The notes below the pieces were generated by a model that made no database searches, was not told where the DNA came from, and saw only the letters and a list, made by a program, of their open reading frames with translations. 64,000 nt of DNA. Source: Cubamyces lactineus (lineage: Eukaryota; Basidiomycota; Agaricomycetes; Polyporales; Polyporaceae). Below, in pieces: positions 20,939-31,357 of this stretch. Position numbers and translations under genes: made by a program. Where the stretch lies: contig JACDTU010000004.1 in the NCBI GenBank assembly GCA_022376465.1, positions 62,001 through 126,000 on the forward strand, in the 5' to 3' direction. The first letter of the stretch is position 1, and the number at the start of each line of letters is the position of its first letter.

Positions 20939-22243
20939 CTAGACCTTGTCGGCCCCCACGTCTGTTCGTCTCGGACCCGGGACAGCGGACGGCGGCTCTT
21001 CGTAATGGGGAGGAGGCTCCTGGGCCAGCCGTAGCCGCTCCGCTTCACGAACCCGTGCAAGCCTCTCGAGCTCGTCCTGCAGAAACTCCGCGACCTGCGC
21101 GCGAATCGCCTCAGTTTGCACGCCTGGGCGTTCCGGCGGGCTGACACCGCCGTCCCGGCTGGCACTATCTTGGGACGACTCCGTGTGAACCGGCGCTGGA
21201 GTCTTCCGTGGCGAGTACAGATCGCGGTCGCTGTCTTGCATGGTAGTCGAGGCCTCGTCTCGAGGCGGAATGGAGGGAAGAGGCGAGCCATATGGTACAG
21301 TTGTACTAGACGGCGCGTGTCGGTGTTGCCATAGCGGGAACGGCTCGGGTTGGAGCGACACGGAGATTCTATCACCCCTGCGACCTCGCCGCTCGTGCGA
21401 GGAATCGGGGAGTCCGGTGGCAGTATCCATGTACGGTGTCTTGAGAGAAGGTGAGGCGATGGAGGAAGATTGACGACGCGACTTGTGCCTGTACAGCAAC
21501 CATAGCAGCGCCCCTGCGATCAAAACAGTAGCAATGCCGCCGACTGCACCGCCGACGATAGCGTTGACGGGGAGCGAAGAGTTCTTGGGTGATGCAGATC
21601 CACCTGCTGACGAGAATGTGTGGGCAGGTCCCGACTGAGTTGTTGAACTCGCACTCGAGGACGGGGGATCCGGTTCCTCCGTGGTGTAGACGAGATAGTC
21701 GAACATCACATGCGACGCGTTCTGTCCTTGAACGGTTATGCTGAGCGTATGCAACGAGTTTTCTAGGTTGTCGGCCGCGAAGACAGATACATTGTAGAGG
21801 ACAGTCGTAGACGAGTCGGGGATGTGGATGAATTGGCCACGGTAGACGCCGTCGATGCTGAAGCTGAGATTCATGAAGGTCGCAGCATCGGGAACACGGT
21901 TGGCGAGGATGTTGTACACATACACGGCCGTACCATTGAATGTTGCTTGGATCAACTTCGTGTCTCCGGGAACATACGCAGTGTAGGTCCAGGTGCCATC
22001 ATAGGCCTCAGTAGGGTCGATGATTCCGGGATGTATAGAGCACGACGTGCACGTCTGACCAGAGCTCCATGAGCCCTCTGAAGGAATGTGCGTGAAGAAA
22101 TTCGGATAGAGCGTGCTCTGATCGTCTATGGTGTGGTTGACTCGAAGGGCTGATGCGACCAGCGCGGATGGGAGGGTGGTCAGTAACACAAGCCCGAGCC
22201 TTGAGACATGCACCATCTCTGAGCGTCCGTTGCGAATGGTCAA
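20939..22243 (-). CDS. Single-pass membrane protein with PPxY tail (family copy 6)
   Basis: A single exon of 434 residues; a second Met at codon 10 gives a cleaner signal peptide (VHVSRLGLVLLTTLPSALVASA). The order matches copies 2 and 4: LRVNHTIDDQ, CTSC, HPGIIDPTEAYDGTW, AVYVYNILANRVP, FSIDGVYRGQFIHIPD, HVMFDYLVYTTEEPDP, then a Ser-rich stalk. The TM helix is IVGGAVGGIATVLIAGALLWLL, followed by YRHKSRR. The cytoplasmic tail of about 190 residues ends with a charged amphipathic helix (AQVAEFLQDELERLARVREAERLRL) and EPPPHYEEPP, a PPxY motif. It is the upstream end of the minus-strand array. Intact and probably expressed; role unknown. Confidence 0.87.
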   Translation of the reverse strand: MTIRNGRSEMVHVSRLGLVLLTTLPSALVASALRVNHTIDDQSTLYPNFFTHIPSEGSWSSGQTCTSCSIHPGIIDPTEAYDGTWTYTAYVPGDTKLIQATFNGTAVYVYNILANRVPDAATFMNLSFSIDGVYRGQFIHIPDSSTTVLYNVSVFAADNLENSLHTLSITVQGQNASHVMFDYLVYTTEEPDPPSSSASSTTQSGPAHTFSSAGGSASPKNSSLPVNAIVGGAVGGIATVLIAGALLWLLYRHKSRRQSSSIASPSLKTPYMDTATGLPDSSHERRGRRGDRISVSLQPEPFPLWQHRHAPSSTTVPYGSPLPSIPPRDEASTTMQDSDRDLYSPRKTPAPVHTESSQDSASRDGGVSPPERPGVQTEAIRAQVAEFLQDELERLARVREAERLRLAQEPPPHYEEPPSAVPGPRRTDVGADKV

Positions 22244-22958
22244 CTTGACGCAGAACTGTCAGGCGTGTAGAATGATCAGAGGTGGCGACAAATATATGCG
22301 CATGGTAAACAGCCACAACATACCTAGGACGGGGTCGAGGAGAGCGCGAAAGGCTGTCGTCGCGCTTGCGGTCACAGCAATATACGGTTACACTGGGGGT
22401 ATGCTCAGAATTTGGATCCCAGCTCAGTCGGCCACCAATCTGCGAGAATCAATCACTGCCAGGATTCCGACAAGCCCATGTCCCGGAACATGCGTGACGA
22501 CATGGAATCTGCTACAGCAGCACTGGCTACGCGCTCACGGATCTGTCCACCATCAGTAGAAGCAGATTCTAATTCGTAATCGCAGTCCAAATGACAGACC
22601 GCAGCCAAAGCACAGGACGACCACTGCCAGTGTGTGAAGGGTCAGAGAACAGACGACAGCGGGTGAGAACTCGCTCGAGACGCAGAAGTTGCATAGAATC
22701 GTTTCTAATCGACTATTACTTTGATCTAGATCGTCTTCAGGGGTATGTTAGTATGCGAATCATCACTGTACTTTTGTATCCTCGTGGTTGTAGTCGTCGA
22801 AGAAAGAGCATAACAGCCGTCGCGCTCGTTGTTGCGTGTTAATCTGTCGTGAGTCATGCATCGAACTTCGGGCTGGCTCGTGTTGCGTCGCGCCCGCCAT
22901 ATCCATAGATCGTGGCCTTCGGCTACCCGGTTTCCCCGTTGCGGGCGGAGGATGGCGT
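22244..22958. other. Intergenic
   Basis: Promoter side of copy 6 and 3' flank of the phosphotransferase gene. Nothing else recognised. Confidence 0.45.
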
Positions 22959-24723
22959 TTATTGCTTCTTTCCGTTCACCTCGGCCGCACCGACCCACTC
23001 GCCCGAACGGTCCTTCTTGCGTACGGTGAAACATGCAATGCCAAGGAAGTTTGTAATGTCGTTGATGACGAGATAACAGAATCGCGCGTATGACAACAGC
23101 GCGACCGCAAGCGTTACGTAGACGAACAGTGCCGTGCGTGGGAGGCTGTTCTGGATCAAGGGCGGCCTGAGCGGATGCAATTATCAGGAGATGGACGTGG
23201 ATGCAATCAAAGAAATCGGGGCGAACCGGTTGATGAGCCGCGGGAGGTTGGCATCAATTGCTCCTACGATACTCCAGATCCACATCGAATCCCACCATGG
23301 GAAGGGCTGCTTCGTGACGTGCGCCAAGATGATGCGAGAGACTTGGTGTGCGAATTGCAAGCCCCATGCACACAGGAATGGAACAAAAAGCGCCGAGTGC
23401 AAAATCTGCGACTCCCTGAACGACGGGGAACTGAGCCAGAAGACCTCTAGTGCCACCGAGATCGGGAAAGGGAGGAGGAATAGTAGGGGAAGGAAGGGAC
23501 CTTGACCAGAAGAGACGCGGGCCTTGTACACGTTGTAGTAGCTTTACCAGTGGGTTAACAAATAATCGGGCAAGATGATGCAACGAAGAGCATATTCACC
23601 TTGTAACAATGTTGAAGGCCAACACAACACCACCCAGAGCCATGAAAGCGTCGTTCAGTCCGAGCCTTGGTACATACTCGAGAACGATAGGATATCTATC
23701 AAGACGAGTGAACGCAAGGAATTCTTGGTCCCAAAACTCCGGACCTGCAATGGCAGTTCAGCATGTCGGTTACACGAGATCGACTGGTCAACATACCAGT
23801 AAATCCTGTGACGATATACAGGAGAACAATCGACAATATGCCTTCTACGGGACCCGAAAAGATGCCCAGGAAGAGTTGACCTAGGTGTTCCACGTTCAAT
23901 ATTTCACAGAACGACTTCGGGTGGGCTCAATACCAACATACCCGTGTGGTACTCCTCCCATGTCGTCAAGTAGAAGTTGGCAAGAGTCGCAATCTGAGAG
24001 GAGACCGTCCACCAGGACCTCCCGAGGTTGAGTGCTCTCGCACAGAGGATGACTTCAAGCTGTTTCAGGGTGAGTGAATGTAAAGATGCGAAGGCAGGGT
24101 ACACGCACAGTAGTGTTCAGTGCATCGCAGCCATGGTCAAACATCTCCCCCAAGGGGCCAGCCATTCCCGTCCGTCGCGCCTGCTTGCTGGAGGGCGATG
24201 GGATTGAATGAATTTTCAGCAGATGTCAGTAGACGTACCCATCTATAGCGTCGAGCGTCTGGTAAAGAAACAAGCCAGCTGCCCATCTGCATTAGCAGTA
24301 ATCGTCAGAGCTTGCAGGGTCCTAGCGGATAGACGTCCGACGCACGTGAAATAGACCCATTGAGGTGGGCCCTCGGCGCCTCCCTTCTCTGTGAGGAACT
24401 TGGGATCGTAGTAGAGCAATGTGCCGAAGTTGAATAGCACCAAGGAGAGACCAGTCAGGGTAATCTTGATTTCAGACGATGTGAGCAGGGATCGATGGCA
24501 ATTGAGGGAAAAGCGATTACACACAGTGTTGGGCGCGATCCAGGTAGGCCAGAGCGTTACAAACCAGGTCCAGAACGGCTGAAGGACATAGCGCGATACC
24601 AATGACCTGGATGATTTCGATGAGGACGAAGGTGCGATGGTGCGGAAAGAAGACGGACTTGTCTACGCCCTTGTAAGAGTATTTCTTGAGGTTATCGAGA
24701 GCATGTTGTGGAACGTAGCCCAT
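22959..24723 (-). CDS. Choline/ethanolaminephosphotransferase (CPT1/EPT1 type)
   Basis: A multi-exon gene. The N-terminus reads MGYVPQHALDNLKKYSYKGVDK, and the first intron (donor after GACAA) restores DKSLVSRYVLQPFW. Then come WPTWIAPNTV, TLTGL and the CDP-alcohol phosphotransferase signature split by an intron near 24190-24240: DAIDG, then QARRTGMAGPLGEMFDHGCDALNTT. This gives DGx2ARx8Gx3Dx3D with all metal-binding Asp residues. Later exons give several TM helices (FYLTTWEEYHTG, SGPVEGILSIVLLYIVTGFTG) and the C-terminus RFCYLVINDITNFLGIACFTV. The enzyme transfers phosphocholine or phosphoethanolamine from the CDP form to diacylglycerol, the last step of the Kennedy pathway, in ER or Golgi membranes. 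Which head group it prefers cannot be read from sequence. Confidence 0.9.
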
Positions 24724-25141
24724 CGTCTATGGCGTGCAGTAGAGATCTATACAGAGGGTAACCCGAGAAAGAAAACTACAAGGCCGGGACCAGCAGACAC
24801 GGACAGCGCAGCTGAGAAGGAAGGAGACAAGGACGACGACGGGGAGGAGAGAGATCCTCTCTCTTTCCGGCGTCCGCCAAATTCGCGCTACGTCACGCGC
24901 ACGTGCGTCGCGTCTCTCTCGCAAAGTTCTCGCGCCTTCCCTCCAAGTTCTTCGCGGATGCTTGCCCGTTGGTTTGTGTTCGCCCCGCAGCTGTACGATG
25001 GAGAGCACACAGAGCAGAATAAAGCCTAAGGGATGGTGGTGTGTAGCGATGCATTACGAGACGGCGGGAATAATACAAGTACTTCAAGATGGCAATACAA
25101 TATGGGTGCTCAAGCATCGTCTGAATAACACTCCCCTCCAA
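24724..25141. other. Intergenic
   Basis: Promoter of the phosphotransferase and 3' end region of the first Zn2Cys6 gene. No gene seen. Confidence 0.45.
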
Positions 25142-28100
25142 TCAGAGTGAGAACCCCAGCTGTTCAACGAACGCCTGCCACGACGCATCCAACACCGGGA
25201 CGCCCGGGGGCGGGTCGAGTGCCGCCCTCATCGGGTGCTGCTGCCACGGCTCCGAAACGACCGCCGGTGTGCTCGACGAGGACGTCAGCGGCGGCACCGC
25301 GGCAGCCGCCGGCGATACGCCTTGGGCCGCCGAAGGCGAGGCGAAGTCAAAGTCAGGGAATAGCGGGAACTCAGCCTGCTGTGGGTTCGGGAACGATGTC
25401 GATGGAAAGTCAAGGTTGAAGTTGAGTGGTGGGCCGCTCGTGCTCGCCTCCATCGGGGTGCCGCCCCAGAGCTCACCGTCGAACGCGCGCATGTCGCGCA
25501 TAATCGTCGGGTGTATCAGCTCGGGCTGTACTGGAGGCTCACAGCAGGTCCCGTTGGGCGTGGACATCGTGGCAGATGATCCACCATCTCCAGCCGATGT
25601 GGGAGGCCCTCCGAAGGAATAGTCTTCCTTCGGGCGCATCAAGTGAGTCTTCCCACCAAGACGATCAAGTTCGTTGTGTATCTGTGCGGATTCTTCTGTC
25701 GCGTGTGCGTTGTTCATGACCGCATGGGCCTGTTTGCGAAGCTTCCGAATCACCTCCTGTGGAAAGTTCATAGGATCGATTAGAGGACAACAAGGTGAGA
25801 CGCACGATGTTGTTACGAGCAATCTGGCTCTGGTTAGATGCTTCTTCAAACAGCTCGCAGAGCTTGTCGAGCTCCGTCAGCGACGCTTGCGCCAGGTTGG
25901 ACGAAGGTGCTCGGATGACCAGGAGGCACATTACGATCTACCAGGATGATCAACTAACGGGGATAGAAACTACCTCAGGCGACTCACACTGCCGGACAGT
26001 GCATGAGACCAGATGAGGCCCATCCTCGATGCGATACCTGGTACTGCCCTATATGCGCATTTGATGCTTGCGAATATGCGCCACGCAGAACGGTATATCG
26101 CCATCACGGAGGGACCATACTTGTGCCGCAGCGGATCGTCAGGCTTATCGTTCACCGCTTGCGAGAAGTATGGTCGGTGCAAGTTCAACAGGGCTAGGAG
26201 AGGTCAGCGCCCATACACCAGCCTCCATTCTTCGGGACTTACTGGTCTCCTTGTACATCGTAGCAAGTAATCGCTGGACGTTGAGTGCCATCGATGGTGG
26301 AGGGTTCTCGGTGACACCGCATTGCACCCGCAAGGATGACGGCACAGGGAAGTCGCGGACTTTCCTGTCAAGCTCCATGACCTTCGCGTATGGCGGCTGT
26401 TTCGCACCGAAGGCGGTCGTCATGATGGAATACAGCAGTTTCGTATACTGCCATGTCCATATATGGACTACGCGTTGCGGAGTTAGAGGGAACAATAGAG
26501 ATGAGGCGGCGAAAACTACATACATCCGGCTTCTCGCTTATCCTGGTCGGCTGAGATGACCTCGGGTTCCTTCGGTATCTCGCATTCGACGAAGTCTAGG
26601 TTGATACTGGGTGGCCTGCCGAAACCAAAGCTCTGCGTCCGTGTCAGCAGCTTGACGCGTCATACTGCGGTGCAGATCCTACTCACGAGCCAGGTGTCCT
26701 GCATAAACAGCTGCCAGAATACGCTGTTCCGCTGGATCGCAGCGTCTTCGCTTAAGCGCCATCTGGAGCTACGGACATCTGCGCCGATGCGTTAGTAACG
26801 TAACGATTCTAAAGGAATGCAGTGTGCGTACGGAGACCGATCTGCGACCATCTGCAATTAGTAGAGGTATGGTATATATCTTCACTTCTGACATACACTG
26901 TGACCTAGCTTCGCAGCCTGCCCAATTTGCATCCATGCTTTGTGCGAAGCAGTATGTGCAGGTTCGCAATCGCTCATCTCGAGATATTGCGTCATATATA
27001 TCTGCATTGGCTCTGGTCAGATCAATCCAAGACTGCGGAGGTAACCTTGCACGAACCATAGTCTGGATGGCCGGAAGGGTGGTGTCGTGGGCAGGTGGAG
27101 CAAAGCGCAAAGCTGCTCGGGAGAGCAGGTAGTACTCATGAGCCTCGACAGCGTAAGGCGGCATATTCTGATCAAACAGAGTAGCCAACGCGTAGATGAT
27201 CCAGAGGAGAGCCAAGGAATGCAGGACTGTAATGTCACAATTTTCACTATCCTCGATAGGTAAGCCTTAGCCATTCGCTAGCAGAGAACCAACGTACCGC
27301 GATAAGTTGTAGACCTTTCTGATGATCTCGTCAAATATGCATTCTCGGGACATGGGATACCAACTAGGACACGGTCAAATCTCGATTCAAGAAGATCGTG
27401 AATTCGGTACGACTGACGCAAATTTGCCAAATTCAAGAAACGTTTCGCATAGCTGACAGGCTTGCGACAGGGGTGGAAGAAGCCTCAACATCTCGTGCCC
27501 GAGTTCGCAGCTTGTGAGTTTGACGTCCAGTTCCTTGTTGGCTTCTTCGACCATCAGGTCGGATAGCCGAGGCAATTTAAGGTCGGTCTCGCATAAGCGT
27601 TCCGGGGCCTAGACAATCACCGTCTCGACGATATGATCTGCTTGCTCATGAAGGCGACTCACATGGATTAGATACTGTGCATTGCAACACAATCAATATA
27701 GTAGCCGCGTACCAGTGAGTGGAACGTACCTCCGAACGAGAGGTCTGGCCAAAGTAACGGGATTCCCCCTTGGAGCCTAGCGTTAGAGTACCTACGCTCG
27801 GGGGTGAGAGACGGGTGATTCAAGCGTCGAGGACCTCAACTGACCGAACGCGTCCAGAACGTCTGCCTCCTCCACGGTTAGAGACGGAGCCTCCGAGGCT
27901 GACTCGTTCGATGAAGGCGACGACATCGATGCCGATGCAGACGCCGATGGGCTGCTCGCAGCACCATTCTCTCCCTCAACTAACAATGGATGTTGTTCGT
28001 CGGACACGGCTGCTTGAATCGTCCGCAACGCATCTTCGAGCGTTTTAGATCGATTTTGTAATTGTTCAATCTTCTTCTTCAGATCTTCGACATCTGCCAC

Positions 28101-28570
28101 GGCTTGCCTGTGGCGTATAGTTCCATAGTCTGTAGTGAAGCAAGTTAGGAGGACAGACGTACCGGGTCCCCTTGCCACCAGTGATCAATTGACCTGTGTG
28201 CCACATTAGCTAGAGGCATTAAGAATGACACTAACGACGCATACCATCTGGACACAGTGCTGCACACCCTCTCTTGGTACAAGTCTCGCAGGGGACCTGG
28301 TCACATTACAACCAGATGCACGGATGACTTAGTGGTGCGCCCAGCGCCGGGGGATCACCGCTGGAGACACACCTTTCGATCGCATCGAAGCTTGAGCCTT
28401 TTCCCCACCACCCGAGAAAGCACGTCGCCTCAGCGGATACACGTTATAGCACGTCCGAATCGGGCTTTGACATACCTCCGGCATTCAGCACAAGAGACAG
28501 GCACGCGGCCGGGCCGTTTCCTCTGCCTCGGTTCACCCTCAGTCGCGTCCTTTTCCTTCACGGGTGGCAT
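25142..28570 (-). CDS. Zn2Cys6 fungal transcription factor, copy 1
   Basis: A many-exon gene. From the ATG at 28570 the first exon gives MPPVKEKDATEGEPRQRKRPGR, then VSCAECRR. The next exons add LKLRCDRKV and VPCETCTKRGCAALCPDG, completing the six-Cys binuclear zinc cluster of Gal4-type DNA-binding proteins. A coiled coil follows (VEDLKKKIEQLQNRSKTLEDAL), then SDEQHPLL and an acidic Ser-rich linker. The middle exons form the long helical regulatory region (for example LSDLMVEEANKELDVKL and WYPMSRECIFDEIIRKVYNL). A late exon reads VIRKLRKQAHAVMNNA...LDRLGGKTHLM. The C-terminus is Pro/Ser-rich with ASWQAFVEQLGFSL. It should act in the nucleus as a dimer. Targets are unknown. Exon borders in the middle are approximate. 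Confidence 0.85.
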
Positions 28571-29628
28571 TGCAGGCAGTCAGGATGGGGCGAAGTCGAC
28601 GTCAGTGAGTTGGAATTGGATGGAAGGCAGGATGGCGGGCGCATAGAAGGAGTATCGTCGGCGAAGTGGTCAAAGGCAATCGTGGACCTTACTCAGCAGC
28701 GGCTAGTTGCTGCATACCATGCTGTGCAACCCGCCCGGTCCCGCCGGCACCGAGAGAATGGACCTTAGGCTGAGCGCGGCCTTGCATTGCAACTGCAACG
28801 TCTATTGGCACTTCCAATCTGTGATGCACTCGGTGTATCGCAGAACTTTGTCCTCCTCCATACTACCGCAGATGGCACGGGAAACAGGCGTCGTAGCTAT
28901 GGAGTTCTCACAGTCCTCATCACTATCACGATCAGACTTCTCTCAAGCTCAAGCGCTCAATATTCGACACGTACTATCCGTCGCTGAATGCCTGCATGAC
29001 ACTCTCCCCTAGTTCTCTTCTGTCTGCGCATCGGCCCCCAACAAGACTAGATAGGGTGCTTGCGCCCAGAGCATACACCCTTTCGCTATATACACCAGAA
29101 GGTAACAGTCTTGTCAGCAACGATCTACATGGTCAATTGCCGCAAGCTCAGGACGTACTCGCTTGATATGTTGTAGAAGCTGTCTTGGTGAGTCGTGACC
29201 CACAAGTCCATTACGAGACAATAATGATTGGCACTGACAGATACTTATCCACAGCTACAGAGCGAGGAGTTTCGGAGGACAATTTACTCCTGGTTCTCCC
29301 GTCAGCGAGGCTTCTCCCCCGTCGCTCTGAGGAGCATCGGCAAGGGATGTAAGATGAGTTTTTACATGTTAAGGTCAAATAGCGGGCTTGGTATGGGATT
29401 GAGTACGGTTCAGAGGTGTAACTGGCTTCGTCAACTCAGCGGCCATCGGTCTTGGAAATCATTCGCCAGTGGGCGCGAGGAGTCGAGTCTAGACTCATGC
29501 TATCTTCAACTGAGCACCTGAACTACGAGCTTGCAACATCTCTCGTGAAGACCATCAGAACGTTCGGTTCAGGGTGTTGCATACTGTCCGGTGGACGGAC
29601 TTGACGTCACCCAATGAGGCTTGAACTG
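28571..29628. other. Intergenic, promoter side of regulator copy 1
   Basis: No supported gene. It ends at the in-frame stop that opens the retroelement remnant. Confidence 0.45.
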
Positions 29629-30151
29629 ACCAAGAATTGACGCCGAAGCTAACAACTGCTGCATAGCACTACTACCGCGCGCTGCGCTGACGCCGAAACT
29701 TCTGTACTCGCTCAAGCCATACCTCCACCTCCTCCACGCGGACCGTCGTCGAGCTGTCGCGCGCCTCCTTGCCGGTACACTGCCATACGCCATCGACAGT
29801 CTTCGCAGACACGACGTACTGCGCGAGTGGCGCCTCTGCCGTCTCTGCCGGCGTGTCGGCATTGTCGAGGATGAGGAGCACATGCTCTTCTGCTGCCCGG
29901 ATCCCGTCCTGGAGACGGCGCGCACCGCGTTACATAACGACATCCTGGTGCTGAAACCCGACTGGATCCATGCCCGGCGGCGGATGGGCAACTGGGAGTA
30001 CTTTGGGCGGGCGCTCATGGATAAGGCGACTGTGCACCTGGTGGCTGACTTTGTTAGCGTGTCGTTTCAGCGCTGCGCCGATGTACCTGTCCTACACATA
30101 ACCAGCGAGGAGCAGCTCCAAGCGCTGGCTGGCCAAGTCCTGTCTTTGTAA
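29629..30151 (+). mobile_element. Remnant of a non-LTR-type retroelement protein (C-terminal zinc-binding part)
   Basis: One open frame without a start Met runs from just after a TGA to a stop at 30151. It reads LTPKLLYSLKPYLHLLHADR, then LRRHDVLREWRLCRLCRRVG, EDEEHMLFCCPDPV and FVSVSFQRCADVP. The C-x2-C ... H-x4-C pattern after a Leu/Arg-rich helical block is typical of the zinc-binding segment after reverse transcriptase in fungal LINE-type elements and their domesticated fragments. No reverse transcriptase core, endonuclease or poly(A) tail is visible, so this is a fragment. It could instead be the 3' exon of a lineage-specific gene carrying that domain. Confidence 0.5.
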
Positions 30152-30728
30152 TTGCATTGTTGTTTAAATACTCCACACCCATTCTGGGTACACATGGGAT
30201 GGCGAGACAGCTGGGTGAACTCTGGGTGCTCGGGTGGGTGAGGGTCACGCCGTCCACGTGGGTGGGTACAGGGAACTGTGCAGTGACCCGCCCGGCTGAT
30301 TTTTCCCATGAGGTTTGGCAGCCGGCACGTAAGCCTGAGTGCACCTACCACACGAACAGTGATCAAGCGTACATAGACTGAACAGCTAGGAGATGTCTCC
30401 CTGGGCCCGTGTGAGTTATGTGGGTCTGCGCGGGAGTGCGGGCTCACCCCTGGGTTTTTTCTCAATTTTTTCCCAGGTTTTAACACGGGTAATGCCTACT
30501 AAAAGGCGCCTGCCTGTCTCCACCCGGGGATAAAGGCCAAGGGATTTCAGACAGCGAATAGCACAGTAAGCGTGTAGGCCATCATCAAGTAGTGACCGGT
30601 CGGGAGTACACTATACAGCTCGATCCCATTTAAGTGTGTGTCCGCGAGGAGAACGGCGGAAGTAGCTAGCGCTCGGGATGTACCGTATTCACTAGTGCTG
30701 TGGAGAGTACGCCTGCCCTCCTTTGAAA

Positions 30729-30781
<53 letters not shown>
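30729..30781. repeat. (TAC)17 microsatellite
   Basis: A perfect trinucleotide run of about 17.5 units. It encodes poly-Leu or poly-Ser in artificial frames and lies outside any supported gene. Confidence 0.95.
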
Positions 30782-31272
30782 GCAAGTAACAGCCTTGTTA
30801 TGCTCCCCATAACTTTGACTCGCTGGGATTGTTCCACTTCCAAAGCTTCTCTACTGGACTGACAGGACTACATGCGTGGGATATGGTTGCGTGCAGCATT
30901 CGAAAAGCCAAGGTGTCTGGTGCCTATTGAACGGCCTCAGGTACTATCCGAAATTGACTAGCCATTCAAATTCAACCCGTCTGTCAGGTAGAGTCTCCGA
31001 CCGGGAATTGTGGCGCTATATTGCTATATTGCTCTGCAAGCAAGATTATGGTGCATCCGCCTAGAAGACTCGCGGCCTCCGCCTAAGCACTGTCCAAATG
31101 TCCGTGGCTACCTTCCCTGGGCTGCCCGCCTTCTTCTCTCACGTTCTCAGTGACCTCATTGGTTCTGTCACCACCCTGCCATTGTCCAGTGCCCCGATCG
31201 GGATTCCGCTGTGGAATGTGTCGTGGTTGAAATGCTCACGCTGCTCCCGACCGGAGACTAGCCCCATTCATT

Positions 31273-31278
31273 TATATA
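31273..31278 (+). promoter_or_regulatory. TATA box of the aldo/keto reductase
   Basis: TATATA 85 bp upstream of the ATG at 31358, a usual spacing for fungal TATA promoters with a short leader. Confidence 0.55.
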
Positions 31279-31357
31279 CCCTCTGCCTTCCTAGATAATC
31301 CCACAGATCACCAGGCCTCCTCCAGCCCACAACCCCGCCTAACACACAGTATTTGCC

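Larger units (their letters stand above)
30152..31357. other. Intergenic with microsatellite and AKR promoter
   Basis: Contains the (TAC)n run at 30729-30781 and a TATATA box at 31273. No gene supported. Confidence 0.5.
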
